The position numbers and the translations under genes were made by a program. From Nymphaea colorata (taxonomy: Eukaryota > Streptophyta > Magnoliopsida > Nymphaeales > Nymphaeaceae): a stretch of 64,000 nucleotides of DNA. The stretch lies in assembly GCF_008831285.2 (NCBI RefSeq), contig NC_045141.1, positions 4,047,224 through 4,111,223 of the forward strand. The letters are read 5' to 3'. The stretch's first letter is position 1, and each line of letters begins with the position of its first letter. A model generated the notes under the pieces. That model had not been told where the DNA came from, made no database searches, and saw only the letters and a program-made list of their open reading frames with translations. Shown in pieces: positions 24,454 through 36,760 of this stretch.

Positions 24454-26279
24454 TTGTTGAGCTAGTCCCAACCACAGGACTTCAAGCTGTGCGGCTAGCC
24501 AATTAATAGCTCCAGACACCATTTAATGGCTGACATGGAAAACAGAAAAAGCAAAAAATAAAGAAACAGTACATAAAAAGGAATCAACAAAGAAAAACAA
24601 TGGTATACCTATAGATACAAATTAGCTAACACGCATATATACGATAAAATGTACATATGTGTACACAGAACCTTCATATAACATCATAATAATTATTGAA
24701 TACATGCAGTGAATTACTCCTTATTAAACAGTGAATGACAGACATATAAGCACTTAAGAGGCTTGAAAGTTGAAAGTTTAAGAACTAAATAAATTTCAAT
24801 AACACATAATAATACAAGGAAGTGATTGATCTCAGGTCAGAATGCAAAATATCACAAATCAGTCTTGCAAGTACGAAGAAAAAAAGACAATCCTTTTTGG
24901 AATTTGCTTAAATGCACACAATTACATGTTGAACAATAAGATACACAATGCAACCATAATTAGACATTGACCATCATCCCAGAACATCAATAAGTGGCTA
25001 GACAATCTGGATGAATTTTAATGAGACGATATGAATCCTTGTTGTTTAGCATCCGAACCTTTTGAAAATGTGTCACATCGGTACATTTATACCTTTTCCA
25101 ACTAAGTTACACAGCTGCATTCAAATAAAAAGGTTACAGGTTCTTGTTTTTGCCACACTTCTTTAAGACATCCTCGCAGACAAAGCATAATCAGATAACT
25201 GATGATAGACTGCATTTCACAAAAACAAGTAACAGAAAGGAAAAGAAAATTTTTTCATTGTTTTCGCAAGGTAATTATTATATGCATATTTGCAAAATTC
25301 CTACATCCAACACAAAAAACCAGTACTATGATCAACTAACTAATTTTCACTTATGAAGACAATGCCTAAGAAAGAGTAAGCATCACATTTCAAGAGATCA
25401 ACATTTATTAACACAAGTAGACATGCTCAGAGAAAAGAACAACCATGGTGGAAACATAAATCAAATTTACATACCTATAACTTGAAAGGATTGCAATGAG
25501 AACCAGTAGTTTGTTTGAGAAGAATGGTTCCGGTTCTTCTAATACCTCTGGCAGAAAGGCCTCAGGTTGATCACCAGCTGTCATATGACCAGGAGAAAGA
25601 AGAGGAAGGATTAGAATCCCATGCAAAATACAGGAGTTAGACATGCAGATATTCAAATTTGTTCAGCGATTTTTACCCACAATGCACACATAGGTTACTA
25701 ATAATATAATCTTAAAGTATTAAACGTATAGATAGATGTATTGCTGAAATGGAGACTAGGAAGCCAAAAGTGAGATCCCAAGTTCAGTGTAAGCATTCTT
25801 TGTTACTGGAATTGACTTCAGTGACTCAAACATCTCAAAATAAGCAGGCTATAGGTATCATACTGTTTATTCCTTTGCCAGAAATGCTCTTGATTTTTTA
25901 ACTTCATACAGACCAGAGTTGAGAAAGGTCAGCTTTCCTACTGTTCTCAGGAAGAAAAAAAATGAGATCCTTTTCGTTGTATCAAACATGAGATGCAAAA
26001 TAGAAAGCAGCATTTAGATTTTAGAGATAAAAAGTAGACCCTATCAGCATTATTTATTTTATACAGTTCTTTAATGTCAATCAGAAGTGCCAGTGTTAAG
26101 CAGATGCCATTGACTTTGATCTAACTGGATCCAGTCTAAATTCATAGCCACATGCCATCCAGATCCACACATCCTTATGTACTGCATTTCGACATATTTT
26201 CTGTTAGTTGAACATATTTTAATGAGAATTATGGCATTGACTTATTTCTGACAGAAGTGACTGATGCGTCCTGCCCTTG

Positions 26280-29200
26280 TAGCTGCTCAAATCTCACCAA
26301 GATGCAGTCGCTTCCCAAGATCTATTGGGAACTAACAAGCCGAAGGAGGTTAAAAGAATAGGGAATACAAAATTCGATCCCAAGTCGGACACAACCCCGA
26401 CTGAATATATCCCTTAGGACCGAAATACAAGTGGAATGTCCCTCCCAAATTTTCAACCTACTACAATCAAGAGTGGGGATGTGAGGCTTTACAAGCGTTC
26501 TCGATACAATTTTGAACTCTCCCTCACTCAACAATCATTCATCCATGCCAAACCATTCATGCAATCCGTAGAATGAGCAATCCACACCCTTCGCCCTAGG
26601 TAAGTCCAACAGCTTGGGAATGTGTCCTCGGCTAAACGAGCTTTAGAGGATTCCCTACAACTGCAAACACGAAGGTTGGCTGGAAATAGAATGCACCCTC
26701 CCACGCAACTATAGGGGGGTTCAGATGTACCTTGTTGGAGCTAGTCCAACACTCACCGAGGAAGAAGGCCAATACAATCCTTGGTATTGAGCACTTCTCC
26801 ACAGGCTCAGATCTTGCGCACAGCAAGATGTTGATCTCCAGTTGAGTCCTCCTCTCCGGATCACCTCAGCTCGCAAGGAAATACAGCAGATCATAGTTGC
26901 ATCAAATCAGAAGTATAGGAAGCTAGTAAGTTCTGCACTTCACCAGATTACAGTAGAAACCCCTATTTTGAGTGAACTAGGAGGTAGTAGATGCTGGATA
27001 GACGCCAGCGCTCGTCCCTTCAATGGTCAGCTCCACAGCAGCTCATGTCTTCCTGCTGATCAGTCTCTCCTCGCTTGTTCAGTTCTGTGACAGCAGCTTA
27101 TAGAAGCACAACAATCACAGTAGGCAATGGTACAATGATAACGAGAGAACTCATACGGTTTAGGAGCATCACCAAGGATCGATTGAACCCCTGCTAAGTG
27201 ATGAATTAGGGGAAAACAGGTGCCCCGTTCAGTGCCGGCACAGTGCTCTTCAAAAATGCAGGTCCAGCTCAAGAACAGGTTGCAGCAGCGACTTACATCA
27301 ATGGATTTGATGTTGCAAATGAACCAGCCAATAAAGCAGATGTATATCTTGCAATTAATCACGATTCAAGGTCATGGAGAATGCACGGTTTCACCCAAAT
27401 CTCTGGTTTCACCCAAATCTAAGATAGAAATTAGGGAAACTGGCGATAATCGCTCTCGCAGGTGTGAAGCCAGCTTCCAGAATAGTGCTATTTCAAAAAA
27501 TCATATCTCCTCATCCAGATCTCCTAAAATCATGAAAATTGGTCTAGAGGAAGCTGAAATATGGAGGGATAGACGCTCCAAAACCCAGCTCCAAAGTCAC
27601 TTCCAACAGCTAACTCGTTGAACTGAAAGTTGTGCTTATTTTTGCCTAAAACAGCTTGTCTCAGATGCTCAAGCTGAGATCAGAAGTCGATCTCCTTCAA
27701 AAATTCATATCTTCGCATCCAAAGCTTCTAAAATAGTGAAAATTGGTATGAATGAAGCTAAGTACTCGAGGATTAGGCCCAAAGATGTGTCTGATTCTAC
27801 CTGAAATAGTCTGTCGTAGGGCTCAGGCAACGTCTGGAGTCAGTCACCTTCAAAAATTTGCCAGAATTCAACCGTAGCTCGGATTGAGCTGAAATTTGGA
27901 CCAGTGATAGCTAAGATTTTGATAAAAGAATGCCCAAAAATTTATCTTCAAAGCAGCATCCAAAAGGTGAGTCATTGAGGATTGAAATCAGCCTAGTTTC
28001 TAATGTCGCTCAGAACTGCGCCGCCTAATTCCGTGAGCCGCTGCCATGATTCCGATCAGTTCCGGTGAGCTATCCAAAACAGCTCGGATTCTCCTCAAAC
28101 TTCATCAGAATGTTCTCCTCAAATTCAGATCTTGCTCGGATCGTCGGCAATTCACAGATTAACAAAAATTTTTGTCACTGCGCCTGTATAGAATTCATCC
28201 TCTGTTCTTCGTCTTCAATCATCCAATTCCTCAACAGATTTCACTCTGTTGCTCATCGCAAGTAATCCACAACAATTAGATACAGAATGCGGCAGAAGAA
28301 CTGATCTCAACAAGAATTAAAGCCGATCTAAGTCGTTCGTTAGGCGATCCGCCTGAAATCGTGCTCGCCCGATCTTGTCAGCACTTCATTTCTTCTTCAG
28401 ATCCTTCGATCTCAGTCAGATCAGACCGATCTATTCCTCTCATTAGATGAGTTAAACTCAAATCGATCAGAATGTCAGCATCCTCTCCACTTTTGATCGG
28501 GTAACAGGAAGATCTCGTGGTAGAATCTCCACAGAGTTAGGATTCTTACCGGCTGAAGATGTTCCTTCGGCTGTCGTGTAGCAGATCTGAGAGGTTGGTG
28601 ATCGGCGTCCACGCTCCTCCATCGAGCTCACAGTCCTCCGCCCTGGCCTCTAGATGTCCTGGTGATGGAAGACATCTACACCTTGGTCGATCCGTCACCT
28701 GCATTTCCGGTAGAGTTCCTAGTTCCTCTCCTCTGGTTCTGCAGTCGTTCTTCTTTTCCAGTGAGGTTCCCTCCGCTGGCGAAGCTTTTGGCGCCACACC
28801 TAAGCAGCTCAAACACTCCACGCGGGAGAGAAAAGGGTTCTTTTCATTAATTCAATTTCAAAAGATATAATCTTTGGCGCAGTCTCCAGTTTATATACTA
28901 CTGGGTTGTCTCGAGTGCCACCTGCTATCTCGGACTGAGATAAGTACAAAACCTGTAATGACTCAACAAAATAGAAAACACTTACAATTACTCGGTCTGG
29001 GCTTGAACCCAGCCGCGACGTGCTCAGGTTAGCCTGAGCTCTTGCTAGCTAAACCTGATCCTGACGCACACTGTGTTGAGCCGAGTCCGACTCAGCTCCT
29101 TTCAGCTGACGCAGTCTTCTTCAGTCCGAACTGTCCATCTCTGATCTTCGTCCCTAATCTGCTGGCTGCTGGCCCATTGTGTGCTTATCCCTCGGCGTCG

Positions 29201-29314
29201 TCGGCTATACGTACGCATAATACCCCTACTTTGTGATAGCCCCTATGCTTCTGTCCGTGTTCCCATTGGGTGTGCATCAACTCCACCATCCTCGAATTGA
29301 GCTTGTCCCCAAGC
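26280..29314 (-). mobile_element. probable 3' LTR of the chromovirus
   Basis: This GC-richer, non-coding 3 kb lies directly downstream of the minus-strand integrase frame, where a 3' LTR is expected. On the minus strand a TATA-like TAGTATATAA (28891-28900) is followed by GAATTAATGAAAAG, a pattern often seen at the start of R in long plant LTRs. Internal text includes repeated phrases about AAAATCATGAAAATTGGT (near 27525 and 27735). I could not define the ends, and no second copy exists in the window for comparison, so the limits are approximate and the call is inference. Confidence 0.4.
28891..28900 (-). promoter_or_regulatory. TATA-like box of the probable LTR
   Basis: Minus-strand TAGTATATAA, about 40 bp before a purine-rich GAATTAATGAAAAG leader. 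The position supports a minus-strand LTR promoter. Confidence 0.35.
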
Positions 29315-30910
29315 TCATACATGAGAAAAACGTTGTACTAATTCCTCTAATACTTCCCATGGAGTTCCTCTGTCCTGCCCCTCCCATTCCACCAGCACCT
29401 CTGATCTTTGTTGGCCTCCATGCTCCACCTGTCTATCGCGTAATATTCGTTGCGGAACTGGTTGCTGCCCTGTCATGTCCTTAATCTGATTTGGTAAGTC
29501 TCGATAAAGCGGTTTCAGTCTTGACACATGGAAGACTGGGTGTACCATTGCCTCAGCCGGTAAGGCTAGCATATAAGCAGCTTTCCCAATCCGTTGGATT
29601 ACCTTGAAGGGTCCATAGTATTTTAGTAACAATTTTAAATAGGGCTGACCCATGAGTGAACGTTGCCTCATAGCCAATCTTTTCAGCCAAACATAGTCGT
29701 CGACTGAAAATTCTCTATCTTTCCGACCCTTATTGTAGACTTGACTCATTCGGTCTTGAGCTTTAGCCATGTTCTTCCGAAGAGAGTCCACAATTTCATT
29801 TCGGTTGCGTAATTCACAGTCAATCATATCATCACTCGTCGTGCCTTCCTCATAGTGTGGTATGGAAGGAGGTGGATACCCATAGAGAACCTCATATAGA
29901 CTGATCCCAATAGTAGAGTGAGTGCTGGAATTGTAGGACCATTCAGCCCAAGCAAGAGGTCTAACCCAAGTCGTTGGTCTTTCTCCCATGAAGCATCGCA
30001 AGTATGTTTCCAATGTCCTATTAACAACTTCACTTTGCCCATCCGTTTGAGGATGATGGGTAGTGTTGTAGTGAATCTTCGTTCCAGCCAGCCTCATCAA
30101 CTCCTTCCAAAAATTACTCAAAAAAATAGAGTCACGATCGCATACTATGGTATGAGGTATACCATGCAATTTTCCCACATAATCTTGATGAACCTTGGCC
30201 ACTATCGGTCCATTGTAATGACGGGGAAGAGAGGCGAAATGGCTATATTTTGTTAGCCTATCAACCACAACCATAACCACTTCTTTGCCTTCAGCCCTAG
30301 GTAGAGTCTCTATAAAGTCCATGGATATATCAACCCATGGCTGTTGCGGAATAGGCAATGGACATAAGTGCCCGGGCGGTTTTACATTTTCACTCTTCTC
30401 CCGTTGACAAATTTGGCATCACAGAATATAGGCTCGTATCTCAGTCTTCATGCCTTCCCACCAGAATTGGCTTTTGTCTCGTGCTAGAGTATTGGCCACT
30501 CCTTCATGCCCAACTGTCACGGTGTCATGAAAGTGTTGTATTAGCTCTCGGGTAAGCTCAGACTGTTTCGGTATGACTGCCTTACCCTTTCGACATAGTA
30601 TGCTGCCCTTAACCGAATAATGTGGGATAGAATCTGCCTTTTGTTTCAATGTTGCTTTCAGCAATCTAAGATTCTCAACCAAGTCTTGCTCAAGTGCAAT
30701 CCTTTCCCATAGGTTTGTGCTAATCACGGATAATGTCATCAAGTTTTCTCCCACCCGTGATAGTGAATCGGTTGCGGTATTGTCCAGCCCCTTCTTGTAT
30801 TCTACTACAAAGTCACACACCATGAGTTTGACAAGGCAACGTTGCTGGATCAGAGTGCTCACTCTTTGGTTCATAAGGTATTTGAGACTGTTATGGTACG
30901 TCCGGACCAC
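29315..30910 (-). pseudogene. chromovirus (Ty3/gypsy) RNase H end, integrase and chromodomain
   Basis: The upper frame (30419-30910) holds the end of RNase H (VRTYHNSLKYLMNQR, VEYKKGLDNTATDSLSRV) and the integrase zinc-binding histidines (LIQHFHDTVTVGH), and stops at a TGA just before the CxxC pair (CQICQ). The lower frame (29315-30358) carries the integrase core with its acidic triad context (MDFIETLP, VCDRDSIFLSNFW, HHPQTDGQSEVVNRTLE), the GPFKVIQRIG linker and a C-terminal chromodomain-like segment (VLVEWEGQDRGTPWEVLEEL). Gag, protease and RT are missing: the element is cut at about 30910, where unrelated repeat DNA starts. It would insert the element's cDNA; here it is inactive because of the stop and the truncation. 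Confidence 0.92.
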
Positions 30911-30973
30911 ATGCGGTGAAGGTAACGACTTTAGGCATGGCCAGCTCCCAGTGTGAAGGGCAGTGTGTACAAG

Positions 30974-31343
30974 CTATGTCACACAGACTCTTCAAAAAAG
31001 GGGCCACACCCATGTTGACACGATGCTGGTGCTGGTGCAGCTCTAACACGCACCCCAACCACATCTTTTTTTGCATTGCACCCCAACCACATCTTTTTTT
31101 ATGCAAATTCAAAATAGTTTTCACTTTTTTTTCTTCTCCCTGTCCCTTTCTTTCTTTGTGTATAGTAATAAAAGTAAAAAGAAAGTATGGATTAAACTAA
31201 GAAAAAAGCTACAATTATATATATTATGAATACATACATTTATACACATATACACCCTCGCCGCACCCTCGCACCCAAATTTTTTGGGATACGTCGCACC
31301 AGCACTCGCACTTGCACCGGCACCCCGCACTCATGTGACATAG
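30974..31343. mobile_element. MITE of the CTATGTCAC family (copy A)
   Basis: Ends CTATGTCACA and TGTGACATAG are perfect inverted repeats. The flanking 8-mers TGTACAAG and TGTGCAGG agree at 6 of 8, consistent with an old hAT-type target duplication. It contains GCACCCCAACCACATCTTTT twice, a short TA-rich part and a GCACC-rich right half. No coding capacity. A partial copy is at 36447-36760. Confidence 0.75.
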
Positions 31344-31631
31344 TGTGCAGGCAAGTCCTCATTCATAATTGGGCGCAAGATAAATGGACATCATAAAACT
31401 AATGTCGGGCCTTGCACATTTACTATATGTTAACACTCGCTCAATTAGTCAAGAACTGGTTCCTCCCTTATGTTTCTAAACAAATTTCTTCTCAAGGATT
31501 CGTTATAATTTGATTTACATAACTAAACGAAAAAGGCTTTTGATTAAATAACAAAACCATCAGGCTTCAGTCTTATGCAGAGTACATCGCTAGCCTAAAC
31601 CAAAGGTTGACACACAATGGCAAGATAATAT
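31344..31631. other. short gene-free spacer
   Basis: Between MITE copy A and the Copia 5' LTR; nothing recognisable. Confidence 0.5.
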
Positions 31632-31880
31632 TGTTGAAACGTGTTAGATGGTTCTCGGGACTGGGTCAGGATCCATACCCGATCCATCGTGTAGCCCTTG
31701 TTGGGCCTTACTTAAGGATTGTAACCCTAATCTTGAGAGAGTTAATGAAATCTTGAGAGAGAGAGTCTGGTTGCTAGTGGGCACCAGTTCCTCCCTGTGG
31801 TTTTTTCTCTCTTGTTGTGGGTTTTTCCACGGTACATCATGTTCATCGTATTATTTTTTCCTATATTTCGTGTTTCTACA
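31632..31880 (+). repeat. Copia 5' LTR
   Basis: 249 bp with TGTTG...CTACA ends and the primer-binding site directly behind. It includes a GAGAGAGA stretch and no clear strong TATA box. Confidence 0.85.
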
Positions 31881-34800
31881 TGGTATCAGAGCCGACGAGT
31901 TTGGAAAATTTTTTGGGGTTGTGAAGTTCCAACCCTAATCTCTCTATCACTCACTACTGTTGCCGCCGCCGCCGGGCTGGTATGTAGTCGAGGCAGTGTC
32001 TTCCTCGTCGACTGACAACGCTGATCAAACTGAAATCGGGGCTTATAGAATTGAAAATGTTCCCGTTCAGGTCACTACTATTTGCCTTACCAAGGAGAAC
32101 TACCTCTCGTGGTCGGCCGCTATGACTATAGGGATTGCTGTCCGCGGTCGGATTGCCTATATCAATGGAAGGAAACCTGAACCGGTGGAGACAAGTGGTG
32201 TGTGGGACACTTGGTTTCTTGAGGATAATCAAGTAAAAACTTGGATTGTCAACTCTGTTTCCGTTGATATCCAACCCCTTATTCTTTGAAAGAAGACTGC
32301 TAGAGACATGTGGGTGATTTTAGAGAATATGTATGGCCAGAAGAAAAAGGCTATCCGGACTTACCAACAAATGAAGACTGTCTATGAGCTTCGGTAAGGG
32401 AACTTATATGTAGCAGATTACTATGGGGCTTTGAAAGTCAAGTGGGAGGATCTTGACTATTATTTTGATGTTACTTGGCACCGTCCCCAAGATCAGGCAC
32501 TTTATGTAGCTAAAGAGTGGGAAAATAAGGTGTTCCTCTTTTTAGCTGGTTTGAATGATGAGTTTGAAGGTGTTAGAAGCCAGATTTTGAATTCATGAGA
32601 AGTGTCGAGTATTGAAGATGTGTATTCTCGTGTTGAAGCTGAAGAACAAAGAAGGCTGGTTACTACTGGGGGAAAGAGGGATCTCATGTCATATAATGAG
32701 AGATCTGCTCTTGTTAGTCATGGTCCTGGAGGCACTACTAGATCTCTTCGTAGATGTACTCTCTGCAAGAAGACTGGTCATACTGTGGATTTCTGTTGGG
32801 ATCTTCATCCAGAAAAAAAGGGTAACAAAGGGAGGTCTTCTAATGGGAAGTCGACTATGTTTGAGGAAACAAAATCTAGTGGAGGAAAGGTCTCCATTTC
32901 TGCTGAACGGCTTCATGAATTGAGGGCTTATCTGGGTCGGATCGATGTCAATCAGGTTGAGGCATCAAATGAGACAAAAGCTAATCAAGCTCTTGCCATT
33001 GTAGGGGATAAAGGTAACTCTTGTGTGGGAGAATGGATTGTGGACAGTGGTGCTACTCACCACAGGACGGGTAACCCTAAATTGTTTCATGAGTATAAGC
33101 TGTCTTTTGGAAGGGAACGAGTATCTCTCGTAGATGTTCCTCTACCTTTGTGGCAGGAGAAGAGAGTCTGTCCTTGTTGGACAAGTTTCATGTGCGAGGA
33201 GCATTACATGTCCCTCAACTTCCCTTAAATCTCTTGTCAGTTAGTAAACTTACTAAAGAGCTGAATTTTGAACTCATTTTTTCTGCAAATCGTTGTGTTT
33301 TGCAGGACTTGGCGACAGGGAAGATGACTGGGATTGGTTTGGTGTCCGATAGCTTATATCGTCTTTCTATACACGTGGCCATAGCTCTTATGACAGCGAT
33401 CAGCAAGACAGAAAAGCGAAGAAAAGATTGTCTTTAGTCATTCTTGTATTGGCATGAACGCCTTGGGGCATTTTGAAATAGTTGTTTCCCGAATTGTGTT
33501 TCACTCTAAACTTGTCTTTGATTTCTTGTGATGTATGTCAGTTTGCCAAACATGTGAGAGCTTTGTACCCTATTTCTACTAGTTGTGTTAATGAAGCTTT
33601 TTCCTTGGTTCACTCGGATGTGTGGGGGCCTTCGGAAATTCATACCCGTCAAGGTTTTCAATATTTTATAACTTTTATTGATGACTTCTCTCGGATCACC
33701 TTTGTGTACTTATTAAAAGATCGCAGTGAGGTACCTCATATCATAGAGACCTTCATTCTACTTGTGCAAACTCAAAATGATGGAACTGTTAAAACCTTCC
33801 GATCAGATAGTGCCTGTGAGTATATGTGTCAGTGAGTTGAGGATTTCCTTCGAAAAGGGGGATTGTTCATGAGACGTCCTGTAATTATACTCCCCCACAA
33901 AACGGGGTGGCTGAGAGGAAGAATTGCCAGCTCCTTAATGTCACCAGAGCCCTTTTGTTTCAGAGGAATCTTCCCAAACACTATTGGGGTGATGCAGCTC
34001 TTACTAATGCGTATCTCATCAACCGCATGCTCAGTCATGTGCTGAATGGTCGGACTCCCCATTCTTTATTTCTGGGAAGTCGTCAACCTTTTCTCCTCCC
34101 CCCTCGTGTTTTTGGCTGTGTGTGTTTTATTCATGATCACAGTCCCAATGTTAAGAAACTTGATCCCCGGTCTATCAAGGGTGTGTTTGTTGGGTATTCT
34201 CCTACTCAGAAAAGGTATAAGTGTCTTGATCCTACCGCTGGTCGAGTTTATCTTACAAGGGATGTTACCTTCTTGGAACATGCCTCTTAATTTTGTGAGA
34301 ATCCTCTTCAGGGGGAGAAGTCTGTGGTTAGGGAAGAGTATTCTTAGAGTCAGGAGATTCAATTTATAGATTTTTTGGATTACAAGAAAGAACCTGAGAA
34401 GGAGGAAGGGTGTGACATCGGAACTGAGAAGGAAGGTCATCGTTTGTTTGGACAGGTCTACTCTAGACGAGGTGCTCAAACAGAGGAGGTAACTAATGGT
34501 GTGAGGTCTACTTCCAATCCCAATGTCATTCCTTCCCTGGATGAACCAAGTCTTACCTTGAAGACTCAAGACGAGGTTGAAAAAGAAAATGAAGAACTTC
34601 CCATTATCCTGAGAAAGGGTGTCAGGTCATGTACTCAACACCCGATTGGTAATTTTGTATCTTATTCTAGACTTAGCAAGGATTACAAGTGTTTTCTATC
34701 TTCTCTTTCTTTGGCTATGATTCTCAGGTCCGTTGCTGAAGCTCAAAGTGATTTCAAGTGGGCTGATGCTATGAAAGAAGAAATGGAAGCCTTGAGAAGA

Positions 34801-36260
34801 AACATGACATGTGAAGTTGTGAAGATTCCTGAGGCGGCTCACTTGGTTGGTTCCAAGTGGGTGTATACCGTTAAGTATAAACCAGATGAAAGTGTTGAAA
34901 GATACAAAGCTCGTCTTGTGGCCATGGGGTTTAGTCAAAATATGGGATTGATTACTTAGAGACTTTTGCTCCAGTTGTGAAAATGAAGACAGTTAGAGTT
35001 GTTATGTCCCTAACTGTGATGAAAGAGTGGAGGATGTACCAACTCGATGCTAAGAATGCTTTTCTCAATGGTGATCTCGAAGAAGAAGTGTATATGTGTA
35101 TGGCCCCAGGATATGATGAACCAGAGAAATGTTGTAAGCTGAAAAAGGCCTTATGTGGCCTCAAGTAGTCGCCCAGAACATGGTTCGAGCGACTCAGACG
35201 AGTGATGCAACATCATGGGTACAATCAAGGGAATGGAGACCACACTCTATTTGTGAAGAAAAAAGAGGGTAGGGTCATTCTTTTACTTGTCTATGTGGAT
35301 GACATGATTGTCACAAGAGATGATGAGGAGGAGATCATCAAGTTAAAAGTGTTACTGGCTGCTGAATTTGATCTCAAGGATCTTGGCAAACTGAGGTATT
35401 TTCTTGGTATTGAGATTGCTAGATCTAGTACTAGCCTTGTGCTAAACCAAAGGAAATACACATTAGATCTGTTGGAGAAGACTGGTGAACTGGGGTGTAG
35501 ACCTGCTTCTACCTCACTTGATACTGGACACAAGTTAAGCCTTAGAGATGGAGAGTTGCTCTGTGAAGAAGCTAAAGGAAGATATCAACGTCTCGTTGGA
35601 AAGTTGATTTATCTTACCCTTATGAGACCAGATATCGCTTTTGCGGTGAATGTACTGAGTCAATTCATGCATGTACCTACTGATGCAGACCTGAAGGCTG
35701 TGGATAGAATATTGTGCTATTTGAAGAAAAATCCTGGCAAAGGACTCTTGTATGTGAAACAAGAGACTGTAGAAATCGAGGGGTATTCCGATGTAGACTG
35801 GGCAGGTTGTGCTGATACTAGATAGTCTACCACAAGGTATTGTCTCTACTTGGGAGGAAATCTTGTTGTCTGGATGAGCAAGAGACAAGATATGTGTTCT
35901 CGATCTAGTGCTGAGGTAGAGTATAAAGTTATTGCTATGGGATTGTCAGAGTTACTATGGTTGAAAATATTGCTTACTGATATCAGGATAGAGATTGAAG
36001 GACCTATGAAGATGTACTGTGACAACAAGTCTACAATAAACTTAGCCAACAACCCTGTACTACACGATAGAACAAAGCATGTTGAGATTGACCGTCACTT
36101 CATTCGTGGAAGAATTGATGCTAAAGAGTTAGTCTTACCTTACATGAAGTCTGAAGACCAAACTGCTGATGTTCTGACGAACGCTCTATCTTCAACTTTG
36201 TTCGAGAGAAATGTATCCAAATTGGGCATGTTTGATATGTATGCCCAACTTGAGGAGGAG
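31632..36260 (+). mobile_element. Copia retrotransposon, 5' LTR to polypurine tract, no 3' LTR
   Basis: The 5' LTR (31632-31880, TGTTGAAACG...TTTCTACA) is followed directly by the primer-binding site TGGTATCAGAGC (31881-31892). Then come gag (from about 31960), zinc knuckle (CTLCKKTGHTVDFCWDLHP, about 32758), protease (WIVDSGATHHRTGN, 33034), integrase (HSDVWGP, 33612; MAERKNCQLLN, 33907), RT (WVYTVKYKPDESVERYKARL, 34860; [13 protein letters not shown], 35041; LLVYVDDMIV, 35289) and RNase H (DVDWAG, SSAEVEYK, TKHVEIDRHFI to 36110). A polypurine tract (TTGAGGAGGAG) ends at 36260, but the following sequence is not the LTR. At least seven stops or frameshifts (for example at 32287, 32392, 33139, 33833, 34950, 35166, 35823) kill it. 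Order protease-integrase-RT-RNase H proves Copia. Confidence 0.95.
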
Positions 36261-36446
36261 TGTATATGCGTATGCCACCAGTCCAGAGAATTGTCAAGAG
36301 ACTTAGGTGTGGGTACAGGTCAATGCATATATGTATGTATATATATGTATATATATATATACTCCCATTTATATATATGGTTATAGCTTACCTCGCACCT
36401 ATGTGAGGAAGAAAATTTTATTTTCAAAAGAGAAATTAATTAGATG

Positions 36447-36760
36447 CCATGTCACACAAACTCTTCAAAAAAGATGCCGCACCCATGTCAACACAACGCT
36501 GGTGTTGGTGCTAGTGCAGCTCCAACACACACCCCAACCGTGTCCTTGTGTCCTTTCTTATGCAAGTTCAAAATATTTTCCATTTTTTCGTCTCTATGTC
36601 CCTTTCTTTCTTTATGTATAGTAATAAAAGTAAAAAGAAAGGATAGATTAAGCTAAGAAACAATCTAAAATTATATATATTATGAATACACACATTTATA
36701 TATATATATATATTAAATATATTATATATATACAATTATACACCCTCGCCGCACCCTTGC
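36447..36760. mobile_element. partial MITE of the CTATGTCAC family (copy C)
   Basis: Runs parallel to 30974-31270: CATGTCACACAAACTCTTCA, CACCCATGTCAACAC, GCTGGTGTTGGTGC, ACCCCAACC, CCCTTTCTTTCTTT, AGTAATAAAAGTAAAAAGAA and CACCCTCGCCGCACCC. The right end with TGTGACATAG is lost. Confidence 0.75.

Larger units (their letters stand above)
21605..25577 (-). pseudogene. DCL4: Dicer-like (DCL4-like) gene relic
   Basis: DCL4 makes 21-nt small RNAs from double-stranded RNA. Minus-strand exons in natural order: 25475-25577 (PFFSNKLLVLIAILSSYR, start of the second helicase half); 22849-22945 (LDIQSCCLICFDFPSTVAS, then YIQSRGRAC, helicase motif VI); 22271-22477 (KVEKTGASISTACSVSLLHH); 21882-22147 (FIYFDDLDGVTCHGVLPSNA and MDHLLPMQKDEIE, the DUF283 domain); 21605-21798 (FHFYHMYFIP and FGLFLALPLPKEAEDM, before PAZ). 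Splice phases of the last three agree. A degraded exon (VVILCYTDSG, near 23031-23070) lies 85 nt before motif VI but lost its donor. There is an in-frame TGA at 21665-21667, motif VI ends in Cys instead of Arg, and PAZ, RNase III and dsRNA-binding domains are absent beyond the Copia junction. DCL4 is the best match; DCL2/3 are less likely. Confidence 0.75.
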
